Positions 9,849 through 17,776 are shown, counted from the first letter of the stretch. The stretch is DNA of 64,000 bases from Methanobacterium veterum (GCF_000745485.1 NZ_JQJK01000008.1:434001-498000), one strand, 5' to 3'. Notes: generated by a model not told the origin, from the sequence alone. Made by a program: numbers and translations.

Positions 9849-10517
9849 GTGAAAGCAATTGCTGTAGACATAGATGGTACGATTACTGATAAAAATCGGA
9901 AGATATGTGTAAATGCAATAAATGCACTGCGAAAAGCAGAAGATGCAGGTTATCCTGTTATATTAGTGACTGGAAATGTACTCTGCACAGCGAAAATGGT
10001 ATCCACAATGGTAGGTACATCTGGCGGAATAGTATGTGAAAATGGCGGAGTTGTATATACCACAAAAAGAAATTTAATTCTTGGAGATATCAAAAAATGC
10101 AAACCTGCCTATGAACTATTAAAATCAAGGTATGATGTGGAAAAAACAGAATTTTCAGATCTTCGGTCATCTGAAATTGCGATAAAACGCACCATTGATG
10201 TAAATACTGTAAAAGAGACTGTAAAAAATTTTGATGTTGTGGTATATGACACTAAATTTGCAATACACATTACAGACCCCCTAGTTAATAAAGGAAAATC
10301 GCTTAAAATCATTGCAGAAGATATGGGCATAACCGCTGATGAAATAATTGCAATAGGCGACAGTGAAAACGATCTTGAATTCCTGGAGGTTGCAGGGTTC
10401 AAAGTTGCTGTTTCAAATGCAGATGATGATCTTAAAGAAAATACTGATTATGTAACAAAAAAGGCCTACGGTGATGGGGCTGCCGAAGCAATTGAAAAAT
10501 TCATTTTAAATAAATAA
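9849..10517 (+). CDS. Phosphoglycolate phosphatase, archaeal HAD type
   Basis: HAD-superfamily phosphatase of the Cof/archaeal phosphoglycolate phosphatase type, 222 aa. Motif I is VDIDGTITD (residues 6-14, nucleophile Asp7), motif II VILVTGN, and motif IV AIGDSENDLEFL; a C2-type cap lies between motifs II and III. It hydrolyses 2-phosphoglycolate or a similar small phosphate ester in the cytosol. The start is GTG at 9849, since the motif I strand begins directly after it; TGGAG lies about 10 bases upstream. Downstream sits the largest palindrome island. Substrate assignment follows the family, not direct evidence. Confidence 0.85.
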   Translation: MKAIAVDIDGTITDKNRKICVNAINALRKAEDAGYPVILVTGNVLCTAKMVSTMVGTSGGIVCENGGVVYTTKRNLILGDIKKCKPAYELLKSRYDVEKTEFSDLRSSEIAIKRTIDVNTVKETVKNFDVVVYDTKFAIHITDPLVNKGKSLKIIAEDMGITADEIIAIGDSENDLEFLEVAGFKVAVSNADDDLKENTDYVTKKAYGDGAAEAIEKFILNK

Positions 10518-10584
10518 TTCAAACCGGGAGGTTGAAGGAAATCCTTCAGATTTCCTGAACATTCGAAAGCAAAGCTTTCGATGT

Positions 10585-10654
10585 TTACGGAGCATAGCAT
10601 GCAAATCTATGATTTGTACTCCAAAAATTCGGAGAATTTTTGATAGCTCCGTAA
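10585..10654. repeat. Three-way palindrome module, copy 1
   Basis: Outer arms TTACGGAGC (10585-10593) and GCTCCGTAA (10646-10654) pair perfectly. Inside are ATA, GCAT, an inner hairpin with arms CAAATC/GATTTG and loop TAT (10602-10616), linker TACTC, a second inner hairpin CAAAAATTC-GGA-GAATTTTTG, and ATA. The layout is outer stem, about 3 nt, GCA-T, hairpin, linker, hairpin, about 3 nt, outer stem. Confidence 0.85.
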
Positions 10655-10723
10655 CCGTGAAAAACAGAGTTTTTCACATGCCCCGAAATCCTCAAAAATC
10701 GAAACTTCGATTTTTGGAACTGT

Positions 10724-10790
10724 CAAACGCGAAGCATGCAAAAACTCCGTTTTTGCTTGTGCCAAAATCATAGATTTTGAGCAACGTTTG
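10724..10790. repeat. Three-way palindrome module, copy 2
   Basis: Outer arms CAAACG (10724-10729) and CGTTTG (10785-10790). Inside: GCAT, hairpin GCAAAAAC-TCC-GTTTTTGC, linker TTGTGC, hairpin CAAAATC-ATA-GATTTTG, then AGCAA. Same order as copies 1 and 3, with different arms. Confidence 0.8.
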
Positions 10791-10980
10791 GGGCATCACA
10801 ATCAAAGATTGTGATAGCCTACAAAAACACAGTTTTTGTAGCCGAGGAAACAGAGTTTCCTCCGGCATCGGAAATCTATGATTTCCAAAAGGTTAGAAAA
10901 TGCAAAGCATTCGAAAATCGTAGATTTTCGATGTGTCAAAATAAAAATTTTGACAACATGCAAACATGAAATGTTTGCTG

Positions 10981-11053
10981 TTACAAAATCAAAGCATGCA
11001 AAATTTTTAATTTTGCTGCGTCAAAAATCCATGATTTTTGACAGATTTTGTAA
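10981..11053. repeat. Three-way palindrome module, copy 3
   Basis: Outer arms TTACAAAATC (10981-10990) and GATTTTGTAA (11044-11053), 10 bp, perfect. Inside: AAA, GCAT, hairpin GCAAAATT-TTT-AATTTTGC, TGC, hairpin GTCAAAAATC-CAT-GATTTTTGAC, A. The AAA, GCAT, TGC and GTC...GAC elements recur exactly in the copy inside the MFS gene at 23.4 kb. Confidence 0.88.
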
Positions 11054-11170
11054 ACATTTTTCTAAAATTCTTATGAATTTCAAGGGCTTTCAAAAACCAA
11101 GGGTTTTTGATGCACCAAACATGAAATGTTTGAGTGCCCCAAATTTTGTAAAAAATTTCGGAGGATTTAA

Positions 11171-12472
11171 ATGATAAATACTGCAGAACGCGCATTAAAT
11201 CTTGCTTTAAAAGATTCTGATTATGCAGAAGTGTATATAGAAAGAGAAAAAAGTATTGATGTAGACATCCAGAGAAATGAAATTAGTTTTGCAAAAGAAG
11301 AAATTACCTACGGATTAAGCGTAAGAGTAATTTTGAGAGGAAAAATGGGATTTTCTTATACAACTAATATTGATAAAATTGATGAAACCGCAAAGAATGC
11401 AATATTCAACGCGAAATCTAATATTGAAGATGAATATTTTGATTTTGCCCATGAATCCCAATATGGTCAAGTTAAAGGTACTTATGATAAAAAAAATGAA
11501 GCAATGGATATCGAAAGTTCCATAGATTTTGCAAAAGCTATGATAGCTACAGTTGAAGAAGAAAAATGTGAACCAACCTCCGGAGGATTTTCTGCAGGAA
11601 AAACAGAGAGTTTAATCCTAAATTCAAATGGTGTAAACCGCAAAGAAATAGGAACATCATTTTCAGGGTTTATAGCAGTAAATGCTGAAAAAGATGGAGA
11701 AATATCAACAGCATATGAAGGGGACTCATCAAGGCTCTTTGATATTAACCCTGAATGGATTGCAGATAATGCATGTGATATTGCAAAAAATTCTTTAAAC
11801 GGCCAACCTGTAGAAACAAAAGATATGGATGTAATATTAGATTACCGTGCATCTGCAGGTCTTCTCGGGACATTTGTCGGTGCTTTTAATGCGGATAATG
11901 TTCAAAGAGGCAGGTCTATCTTTGCAGATAAAATAGGAAACGAAGTTGTTTCACCTTCATTAAGCATCTATGATGATGGTACACTTGAAGGAGGACTTGC
12001 TTCATCAATAAGTGATGGAGAAGGAACCCCTACCCAAAAAACTGCCGTAATTCAGGACGGAATCCTAAAAAGTTTCATTTATGACATATATACATCTAAA
12101 AAAGGAAACACAGAAAGTACAGGTAACGGTATGAGGTCTTCATTTGCAGATATGCCTTCAGTGGGCTTAAGTAATTTTGTTCTTGAATTTAAAGATACCC
12201 TTGAAATAGAAGATATTAAAGAAGGAATACTTGTTACAGATGTTTTAGGTGCACATACAGCCAACCCAATTTCAGGAGACTTTTCAGTTGAGGCCAACAA
12301 TGCATTTAAAATAGAAAATGGAGAAATTAGTTACCCTGTTAAAAAAGCTATGCTATCTGGAAACATATTTGATGTCATGAAAAATGCATCAAGCGGTTCT
12401 AAAGAAATCAGACAACGCGGGCCTTTCGTTATTCCACGTATTCTAGCCCCAAATTTAAGAGTGGTAGGTTAA
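11171..12472 (+). CDS. pmbA: PmbA/TldE-type member of the TldD/PmbA family
   Basis: 433-aa cytosolic protein of the TldD/PmbA family, whose TldD-TldE pair is a metalloprotease known for trimming modified peptides and degrading unfolded ones in bacteria. Typical blocks are RNEISFAKEEITYGLSVRV near the N-terminus, DVILDYRASAGLLGTFVGAF in the middle, DDGTLEGGLASSISDGEGTP and GNGMRSSFADMPSVGLSNF. No HExxxH zinc motif is visible, which points to the non-catalytic PmbA/TldE partner; its TldD partner is not in this window. Start ATG at 11171 follows CGGAGG, which directly abuts palindrome island 1, so the 5' leader of this mRNA could contain the hairpins. Confidence 0.88.
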   Translation: MINTAERALNLALKDSDYAEVYIEREKSIDVDIQRNEISFAKEEITYGLSVRVILRGKMGFSYTTNIDKIDETAKNAIFNAKSNIEDEYFDFAHESQYGQVKGTYDKKNEAMDIESSIDFAKAMIATVEEEKCEPTSGGFSAGKTESLILNSNGVNRKEIGTSFSGFIAVNAEKDGEISTAYEGDSSRLFDINPEWIADNACDIAKNSLNGQPVETKDMDVILDYRASAGLLGTFVGAFNADNVQRGRSIFADKIGNEVVSPSLSIYDDGTLEGGLASSISDGEGTPTQKTAVIQDGILKSFIYDIYTSKKGNTESTGNGMRSSFADMPSVGLSNFVLEFKDTLEIEDIKEGILVTDVLGAHTANPISGDFSVEANNAFKIENGEISYPVKKAMLSGNIFDVMKNASSGSKEIRQRGPFVIPRILAPNLRVVG

Positions 12473-12604
12473 GTAATTCTATTTTTAGTCTAATTAAAGA
12501 GATTTGGAATTAACCAAATCTATCTTTAGTTTTAAAATAAAAGAAAAAAGTAATTCCTTAGAGATACTTGTTTTATAGTGAATGAAGTAACTTTTTAAAC
12601 TTAT

Positions 12605-12745
12605 AAATTTTGGATATTCGAAAATCTACGATTTTCGATACGTCAAAACTGAAAGTTTTGACAGTAGTTGATTAAGTTTACATTGATAAATTGAGGAAAA
12701 TCCCAAAGGATTTTCTGAACATTCGAGAGTTTAAAGCACATAAAC
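12605..12745. repeat. Triloop-palindrome island 2
   Basis: Two adjacent hairpins, TCGAAAATC-TAC-GATTTTCGA (12618-12638) and GTCAAAACT-GAA-AGTTTTGAC (12642-12662), the latter with the same GTC...GAC ends as copies 3, 8 and the MFS insert. Further on, 12692-12735 has GAAAATCCC-AAA-GGATTTTC followed by TGAACATTCGAGAG. The same context TTGA, GATTTYCTGAACATTCGARAG occurs at 10534-10567 with different arms. It lies between pmbA and a convergent small gene. Confidence 0.8.
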
Positions 12746-12798
12746 AAATTTCTTATGGTTAGTCAAAAATATTTGGTCATTCACTATAATTCAAACAT

Positions 12799-13149
12799 TT
12801 AGAGCGGCCTGTAACTTTCATTAAGTATCTTACTTTTAACATTAGATGCTTCTTCCTTAACTACAGGCATCTCATCGTCATTGAGATACAGATTTAATTT
12901 AATCATTCCTTCAGGTTTTACAGGGCCCACCACAATATCTGATCTTCGATCTATTCCTGTAAACCGCAGGTGAGTTGCTTCATTTTCATTTACAGGTTTA
13001 CCCTCCTCATTTTCATATTCAACATCATGCCCCGTATATGTTGAAGGAATACGAACTTCTGAAGCAGGTATATCTTCAGGCACATTTACATCTTCAGGTA
13101 TTGGAATCAATTCTATTCTTGGTAATTTTTTCCATCCTTCCCCAGGCAA
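12799..13149 (-). CDS. Conserved-looking small protein of unknown function
   Basis: 116 aa, soluble, no signal peptide or membrane segment, rich in Pro, Glu and Ile (ELIPIPEDVNVPEDIPASEV). I recognise no domain. The start is TTG at 13149, supported by an unusually complete ribosome site GGAGGTGAT 5 nt upstream. The strong ribosome site argues that the gene is real. It follows a 96-aa unknown gene by 30 bp on the same strand and is probably co-transcribed with it. Confidence 0.7.
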   Translation of the reverse strand: MPGEGWKKLPRIELIPIPEDVNVPEDIPASEVRIPSTYTGHDVEYENEEGKPVNENEATHLRFTGIDRRSDIVVGPVKPEGMIKLNLYLNDDEMPVVKEEASNVKSKILNESYRPL

Positions 13150-13179
13150 AATATCACCTCCACTACTAATTCACAGAAA

Positions 13180-13470
13180 CTACCTTTCATTCAGTTTATG
13201 GATCAATTCATCCTTGTTTTTAACTTCAAATGTATATGTACGTCCATAAAATGGTTCAGCGAATTTTTTAGACTCTTCAGATACTTTCATGACATGTTTC
13301 AATGGGGATCTTTTCATAGTACCTTCAGGATATACAATATTGTTTTCAAACCATTCAGCATCTTCTTCATTTTTAAATTCAACTATTATGGCTATTTTCT
13401 GGTCGATTAGTTTACATTCACCACAATTATCCTGAAAGGCGCTTTTTATTTCCTCAAACTGTTTTGTCAT
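13180..13470 (-). CDS. Small acidic-basic protein of unknown function
   Basis: 96 aa, soluble, with CGEC near residues 16-19 and alternating charged residues; it looks like a compact alpha/beta domain (IAIIVEFKNEEDAEWFENNIV then TYTFEVKNKDELIHKLNER). No family recognised. ATG start at 13470 with weak GATCATT upstream. First gene of a two-gene minus-strand unit, divergent from the radical SAM gene by 83 bp, so both promoters share that gap. Confidence 0.7.
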   Translation of the reverse strand: MTKQFEEIKSAFQDNCGECKLIDQKIAIIVEFKNEEDAEWFENNIVYPEGTMKRSPLKHVMKVSEESKKFAEPFYGRTYTFEVKNKDELIHKLNER

Positions 13471-13553
13471 AATGATCTTTTATTATTATATATGACTTCA
13501 TTAATACTTTTGAGTCAAACATATAATCTATTCAGAGTATAAAATTAAGATCA

Positions 13554-14576
13554 ATGAACAGCGCTATAAAAAAGGAACTTTCAACTTATTTTAAAATTAT
13601 GCTCAATCAAAGAGCATCAAGAGTTAAAGTATCTTCAATGATAGAAGCAGAAGAAAGTGAGAATAATAATGCTCTTTGGAGAGAGCATGAATGTATTCGA
13701 AGCGAATTTAAAGAAATATTCAATACAATATCCTTTGATGACATTAAAGAACCAGATTTTTCTTATCTTGATCTAAAAAGAAAGATTGCAGAAAAAATAT
13801 TTGAAAACTGCTATTTTTGTGAAATGAAATGTCATATTAACAGAACTACAGAAAAAGGGTTTTGCAACGTGGAAAATCCAAAAATAGCATCTGAATTTAT
13901 GCACATGGGTGAGGAAGCCCCCATTATACCCAGCCATACCATCTTTTTTACAGGCTGTAATTTTGAATGTATTTACTGTCAAAATTTTGATATAAGTCAA
14001 TTTCCAGAAGCAGGAATAGAAATAAGTGAAATGCACCTGGCAGAAATAATTGATAAACGGAGAAAAGAAGGTTCAAGGAATGTAAACTTCGTTGGAGGAG
14101 ATCCCACCCCAAATTTATATTATATTTTAAAGACAATGGAGCTGTGTAATGAAAACATTCCCGTGATCTGGAACAGCAATTTTTACATGAGCGAAGATGC
14201 CATGAAACTTCTTGATGGTTTTGTCGACTTATTTTTAAGTGATTTTAAATATGGACCAGAAGGATGTGGAGAAAAGCTTTCTAAAGTGCCTAATTACTGG
14301 AACATCGTAACAAAGAATCATAAAATGGCAAAAAAATCTGGAGATATGATCATAAGACATCTTGTACTTCCAGACCATGTTGAATGCTGTTCAAAACCTA
14401 TTTTAAAATGGATAAGTGAAAATTTAGGGAAAAAAACAGTTGTAAATATTATGGGACAGTATAGGCCCGTTTATAAAGCCTATGAATCTAATGAAATCAC
14501 AAGATATCCAAACCATCAAGAAATGGAAGAAGTAGTTAATTATGCAAAAAGTTTGGGTTTAATAAATTTAATTTAA
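13554..14576 (+). CDS. Radical SAM protein of the PflX (COG1313) type
   Basis: 340-aa radical SAM enzyme related to pyruvate formate-lyase activating enzymes. The cluster motif is TGCNFECIYCQNFDIS (CxxxCxxC, about residues 141-148), binding the 4Fe-4S cluster and S-adenosylmethionine; NFVGGDPTPN is the following strand. An N-terminal Cys set, CYFCEMKC and GFCNVENP, precedes it, as is usual in PflX proteins. Substrate unknown; no glycyl radical enzyme is nearby. The N-terminal 80 residues are variable and helical. ATG start at 13554. Confidence 0.85.
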   Translation: MNSAIKKELSTYFKIMLNQRASRVKVSSMIEAEESENNNALWREHECIRSEFKEIFNTISFDDIKEPDFSYLDLKRKIAEKIFENCYFCEMKCHINRTTEKGFCNVENPKIASEFMHMGEEAPIIPSHTIFFTGCNFECIYCQNFDISQFPEAGIEISEMHLAEIIDKRRKEGSRNVNFVGGDPTPNLYYILKTMELCNENIPVIWNSNFYMSEDAMKLLDGFVDLFLSDFKYGPEGCGEKLSKVPNYWNIVTKNHKMAKKSGDMIIRHLVLPDHVECCSKPILKWISENLGKKTVVNIMGQYRPVYKAYESNEITRYPNHQEMEEVVNYAKSLGLINLI

Positions 14577-15047
14577 TTACAAGTTTTATCTAACACGTTT
14601 ATTTTACGTTAGCGCTAATTATTTATAACTTTTTATTAGCCCATTTATTCCATTACTCGCATCAACTGTTTTTAACAGTCAGCAGAAATATTAATAGTTA
14701 ATTTATGTAAAAACTAGTTGATATTTATTTCTATAAAATACCCCATTTACCTAATAAATATACATCATTTTACAAAAAGGAATAAAATTCTTATAATATC
14801 CATTAAATCATTTTAAGTTAAATAGAACGTTTAAAAAAGTTTATTCCAAATTAAGACAGTAATAGTTGAATTATAAAAGTAATAGGTATAACCCCTTTTG
14901 ATATACAATGTTTGAAATAAACTGATCTATCCAAAATAATAATTGAAAGAGCTCACCCCACATATCTTATTTCAATAACCACACAATAGGCCTTAAATAC
15001 TAAAAAGAGCTTTAAACATACTTTTTTTGAGGATTAAAATCAAAATA

Positions 15048-15055
15048 TTTATATG
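15048..15055 (+). promoter_or_regulatory. TATA box of endopeptidase gene 1
   Basis: TTTATATG in a conserved block with the matching TTTATATG at 17769 upstream of the paralogue. Expected transcript start is about 25 bp downstream, giving a leader of roughly 110 nt with two hairpins. Confidence 0.6.
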
Positions 15056-15086
15056 ATATGGAATATTAACTATTTTCTACCCATAG

Positions 15087-15161
15087 AAAAACTTTAATTA
15101 GTTTTTTTCCCACCACAAAACCACAGGTTTTATAGGCATGGAAAAATTAAAAAAATTTTTC
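15087..15161 (+). promoter_or_regulatory. 5' leader hairpins of endopeptidase gene 1
   Basis: First hairpin AAAAACT-TTAATT-AGTTTTT (15087-15106) follows CTACCCATAG. Its equivalent upstream of gene 2 keeps the stem with other bases (GGAAAACTC/GAGTTTTCC). A second hairpin GAAAAATT-AAAAA-AATTTTTC (15141-15161) ends 13 nt before the ribosome site and is absent from gene 2. Could control translation or stop transcription early. Confidence 0.5.
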
Positions 15162-15186
15162 AGTATGGGTAACTGGAGGCGTTATT

Positions 15187-16674
15187 ATTAAGAGAAAACT
15201 GCCTTTTGCAGTTCTACTAGTACTTTGCCTATTTCTGGCAAGTATAGCTGGCGCAAGCGCAGCAGATGTAGGTACTGCACAAGCACAGGCTGCTAATAAC
15301 AGCACTGTGCAAGGAAATGCTGGAATACACACAAATGATACAGACAATGAAAATGGATCGGTTGTAAATGAAACCGATGAAAGTGTAAAAACTGTGGAGG
15401 ATACGAGTACTGATACATCAAATGCCAGTACTAACCAAACCGCCGTTGAAACACAAGCAGTTGCACAAGATAGAGCAAATACAAGTGCTAATCAAACTGC
15501 AACAAATTTAACAGCAACTTCAACAAATTCAACCAGCAAAAATTCAACAAATACAGAGACAGATACAAAAAACGCAGTACAAACTGCAGTAAATAACAGT
15601 AAAAATTCAACAGTCACAAAAACAAACACAATGAATAATGCAACCAGTACTCAAACACAAAGTGTTGGGTACAAAACTATCAGCAGTGATAGTTCTAAAA
15701 AATATGCAGCTGCAGGAGAAACAAAAGTTTCTAAAAGCTTTACTGTAAAGCAAATCAACGATGCAGCGGCAAAAGTTAAAGCATATATCGAAACCCACCA
15801 TGTACTTCCAAGTTATGTGACAATTGGTACAACTCAGGTGCAAATGTCTGATTTCCTGAAATTGTTAACTGCAAATTTACTGCAGTTAAACAGCGGGAAA
15901 ACAACATCAATAACACTAAAAAGCATACTTAGTGCGCCAAAACCTACTGAAAGCGTTAAAAGTGGCACTATAAATAAAGCAGGTTATTTAGACCTTGCTA
16001 AAAGAGTTAATGCATTTATAAATACGAATGGTATCTTACCAAATTATGCAAACAGCAATCTTGGCAAACTGAATTATAAATCATTGATTTACATGTTTTC
16101 CAAGATAACAGCTTTCTACAATACAAACAGTAGACTGCCAAATTATGTAACTGTTAATCCATGGAGTAAAGTCGGAACTTCAGATACATCTCCGTCGACT
16201 CCATCAACACCAGTACCTGCATCACTACAAAAGTATCTCAAAGCAACAAAAAACTGTCAGGTGACTAATTCACAGATTCAGGCACTGGCAAAATCAATAA
16301 CAAGCGGTAAATCATCCACATATGCTAAAGCATCAGCAATATTTAACTGGGTAAGAGACAACATAAAATACGACTTTTATTATAATAGTATAAAAGGAGC
16401 AACAGGCGCATTAACATCAAAATCAGCAAATTGCTGTGATACTTCTAACCTACTGGTAGCTCTCGAAAGAGCAGCAGGAATCCCAGCAAGATACGAGCAT
16501 GGCTACTGTAAATTTTCAAAAAACTGGTATGGACACGTCTGGACACAAGTATACGTAGATGGTAAATGGTATAGAGCAGATGCAATCAGTTACAGCAATA
16601 CTTTTGGTGTTATTAACAATTGGAATACATCAACGGCAACAATATATGGAACATATACATCCTTACCATGGTAA
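15187..16674 (+). CDS. Secreted pseudomurein-binding, transglutaminase-fold endopeptidase (paralogue 1), apparent ATT start
   Basis: Exported wall enzyme of 495 aa. A signal peptide (KRKLPFAVLLVLCLFLASIA then GASA) is followed by an Asn/Thr-rich linker (about 30-185), two pseudomurein-binding repeats (about 186-240 and 262-322, with LPSYVTIG and LPNYVTV) and a C-terminal transglutaminase-like domain resembling archaeal virus endoisopeptidases PeiW/PeiP. Catalytic residues are inferred as Cys416 (ANCCDTS), His450 (WYGHVW) and Asp465 (YRADA). It should cleave pseudomurein cross-bridges during growth or lysis. The signal peptide frame has no ATG, GTG or TTG between the upstream stop (15148) and a GTG at 15307, which would remove the signal peptide; GGAGG at 15175 points to ATT at 15187. 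Paralogue 2 has the same geometry. Confidence 0.85.
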   Translation: MKRKLPFAVLLVLCLFLASIAGASAADVGTAQAQAANNSTVQGNAGIHTNDTDNENGSVVNETDESVKTVEDTSTDTSNASTNQTAVETQAVAQDRANTSANQTATNLTATSTNSTSKNSTNTETDTKNAVQTAVNNSKNSTVTKTNTMNNATSTQTQSVGYKTISSDSSKKYAAAGETKVSKSFTVKQINDAAAKVKAYIETHHVLPSYVTIGTTQVQMSDFLKLLTANLLQLNSGKTTSITLKSILSAPKPTESVKSGTINKAGYLDLAKRVNAFINTNGILPNYANSNLGKLNYKSLIYMFSKITAFYNTNSRLPNYVTVNPWSKVGTSDTSPSTPSTPVPASLQKYLKATKNCQVTNSQIQALAKSITSGKSSTYAKASAIFNWVRDNIKYDFYYNSIKGATGALTSKSANCCDTSNLLVALERAAGIPARYEHGYCKFSKNWYGHVWTQVYVDGKWYRADAISYSNTFGVINNWNTSTATIYGTYTSLPW

Positions 16675-17034
16675 ATTATAGTTGCAGTAAATTGTTCAGC
16701 TGAGAAAAAAATATCAGCTAGAACTATATAAATTTTATTAGCGGCTGTAAAAAGCATTATTTAGACTAATAACAGTCATATGTAGGCATATAAAGCAGAT
16801 AACATTAAAACAAAGTTACAAAAAAAATATTCATAAAAAACAATCACCTTCACACATTAAATATTCTATTCAAGTACGCAATACATGTAAATGGACAGAG
16901 AATATGAATATATGCCCTTTATTGAAATTAAGATGCACGGGTAAGGAAGTTAATGCTTTAACGGACATAATGTTGGAGACACTGAATTTAGTGTGTTCCT
17001 CTAAAATTGGTTTAAACTGGAAAAATCTCAAAGA

Positions 17035-17260
17035 GATTTATGCTCGAAAATTCTATGAATTTTAGAAAATGCGAAGCATTTTCTAACTCCCAAAAATCGG
17101 AGATTTTTGAGGATTTTCGGCACCCTAGGAAACATAGCCTACGAAAAACAAAGTTTTTCGTGCTCCAAAAACCGAAGGTTTTTGAGAGTTTCCTGGGCCC
17201 CAAAATCATAGATTTTGAAGGCCCCAGAAATTCACAGAATTTCTGAGGGGTCCTTTTTCT
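17035..17260. repeat. Triloop-palindrome island 3
   Basis: Dense hairpins, for example AAAATTC-TAT-GAATTTT (17047-17063), TAGAAAATGC-GAA-GCATTTTCTA (17063-17085), CAAAAATC-GGA-GATTTTTG (17091-17109), CAAAATC-ATA-GATTTTG (17201-17217) and AGAAATTC-ACA-GAATTTCT (17226-17244). CGAAAAT and ATTTTCG at 17044 and 17113 form an outer stem. The block 17047-17120, read on the minus strand, aligns over about 75 nt with 34961-35035 read on the plus strand. An overall terminator role for the 3' end is possible because TCCTTTTTCTTTTT follows at 17250. Confidence 0.85.
17123..17197. repeat. Three-way palindrome module, copy in island 3
   Basis: Outer arms CCC-T-AGGAAAC (17123-17133) and GTTTCCT-GGG (17188-17197), with one bulged T. 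Inside: ATA, GCCTA, hairpin CGAAAAAC-AAA-GTTTTTCG, TGCTC, hairpin CAAAAACC-GAA-GGTTTTTG, AGA. The order is the same as in island 1; the linker TGCTC resembles TACTC of copy 1. Confidence 0.82.
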
Positions 17261-17768
17261 TTTTAGTCTTGAAAAATTAAGATCTATGTAATCTCCTTTA
17301 ATTTTTAATGTATTTGTCTCGACATATTCACAGCATCTAAATTTTCAATTTTGTATTAACCTTGTTTGAGTCATACGTTATCACTGAAATTTTAGTATTA
17401 ACAAATGGAGAATAATAATTAAGCTATACAAAAAACAGTTAATACCCCTTTTTGTTAGTAAATTTTTTAACATAATAATTAATAATTAATTAATAAAAAT
17501 GAATAAAATTCTTAAAATTTCAAATAACTTCGTTTAACCCAAATAGAATGTTAATAGAGTTTATTTAATGATTACTCCAATTATGCCATGAGTATAAAAG
17601 CAATGTAAATACCTCTTTTTGCCAAATAATGTTTAAAATAAGCTGATTTACTGAAAATAATAATTGAGAGAGTTCATCCCAAAGATCTTATTTCAATAAC
17701 TCCACAGCGTGTCCCAAATCGTAAAAAGAGCCCAATACGTGCCTTTTTTTGGCATTAAAATCAAAAGG

Positions 17769-17776
17769 TTTATATG
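17769..17776 (+). promoter_or_regulatory. TATA box of endopeptidase gene 2
   Basis: TTTATATG at the position matching 15048 in the duplicated leader. The expected leader is about 60 nt. Confidence 0.6.

Larger units (their letters stand above)
10520..11160. repeat. Nested triloop-palindrome island 1 (largest)
   Basis: About 640 bp made almost entirely of short perfect palindromes, each with arms of 6-10 bp and a loop of about 3 nt. Left arms are always A-rich and right arms T-rich. Examples: GAAAGC-AAA-GCTTTC (10565-10579), GTGAAAAAC-AGA-GTTTTTCAC (10657-10677), TACAAAAAC-ACA-GTTTTTGTA (10820-10840), TCGAAAATC-GTA-GATTTTCGA (10911-10931). Several outer stems enclose two inner hairpins (separate entries). 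The island fills the gap between the phosphatase and pmbA genes and ends at the pmbA ribosome site. Open frames seen inside are by-products of the repeats. Arms, not linkers, vary most between copies. Confidence 0.9.
14577..15186 (+). other. AT-rich intergenic region and leader of endopeptidase gene 1
   Basis: About 600 bp without a gene. The 3' half (from about 14890) is similar to 17610-17850, upstream of the second paralogue: both contain TGTTTRAAATAARCTGAT, then AAAATAATAATTGARAGAG, then a TATA box and a hairpin leader. The duplication therefore included the control region. The 5' part (14577-14880) shows no feature beyond A/T runs. Confidence 0.7.

Noticed and set aside
10520..11160. CRISPR array
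   Set aside because: No constant repeat separated by spacers of equal length; units are individually palindromic with varying arms, and no cas gene is in the window.
10878..11195. Open frames on both strands within the palindrome island
   Set aside because: They read through palindromes on both strands, have no ribosome site and encode Lys/Phe-rich strings; they are by-products of A/T-rich inverted repeats.
11171..12472. Catalytic TldD metalloprotease
   Set aside because: No HExxxH zinc motif; the sequence fits the PmbA/TldE partner instead.
17012..17246. Open frames on both strands upstream of endopeptidase gene 2
   Set aside because: Same reason: they consist of island 3 hairpins and show no coding signals.
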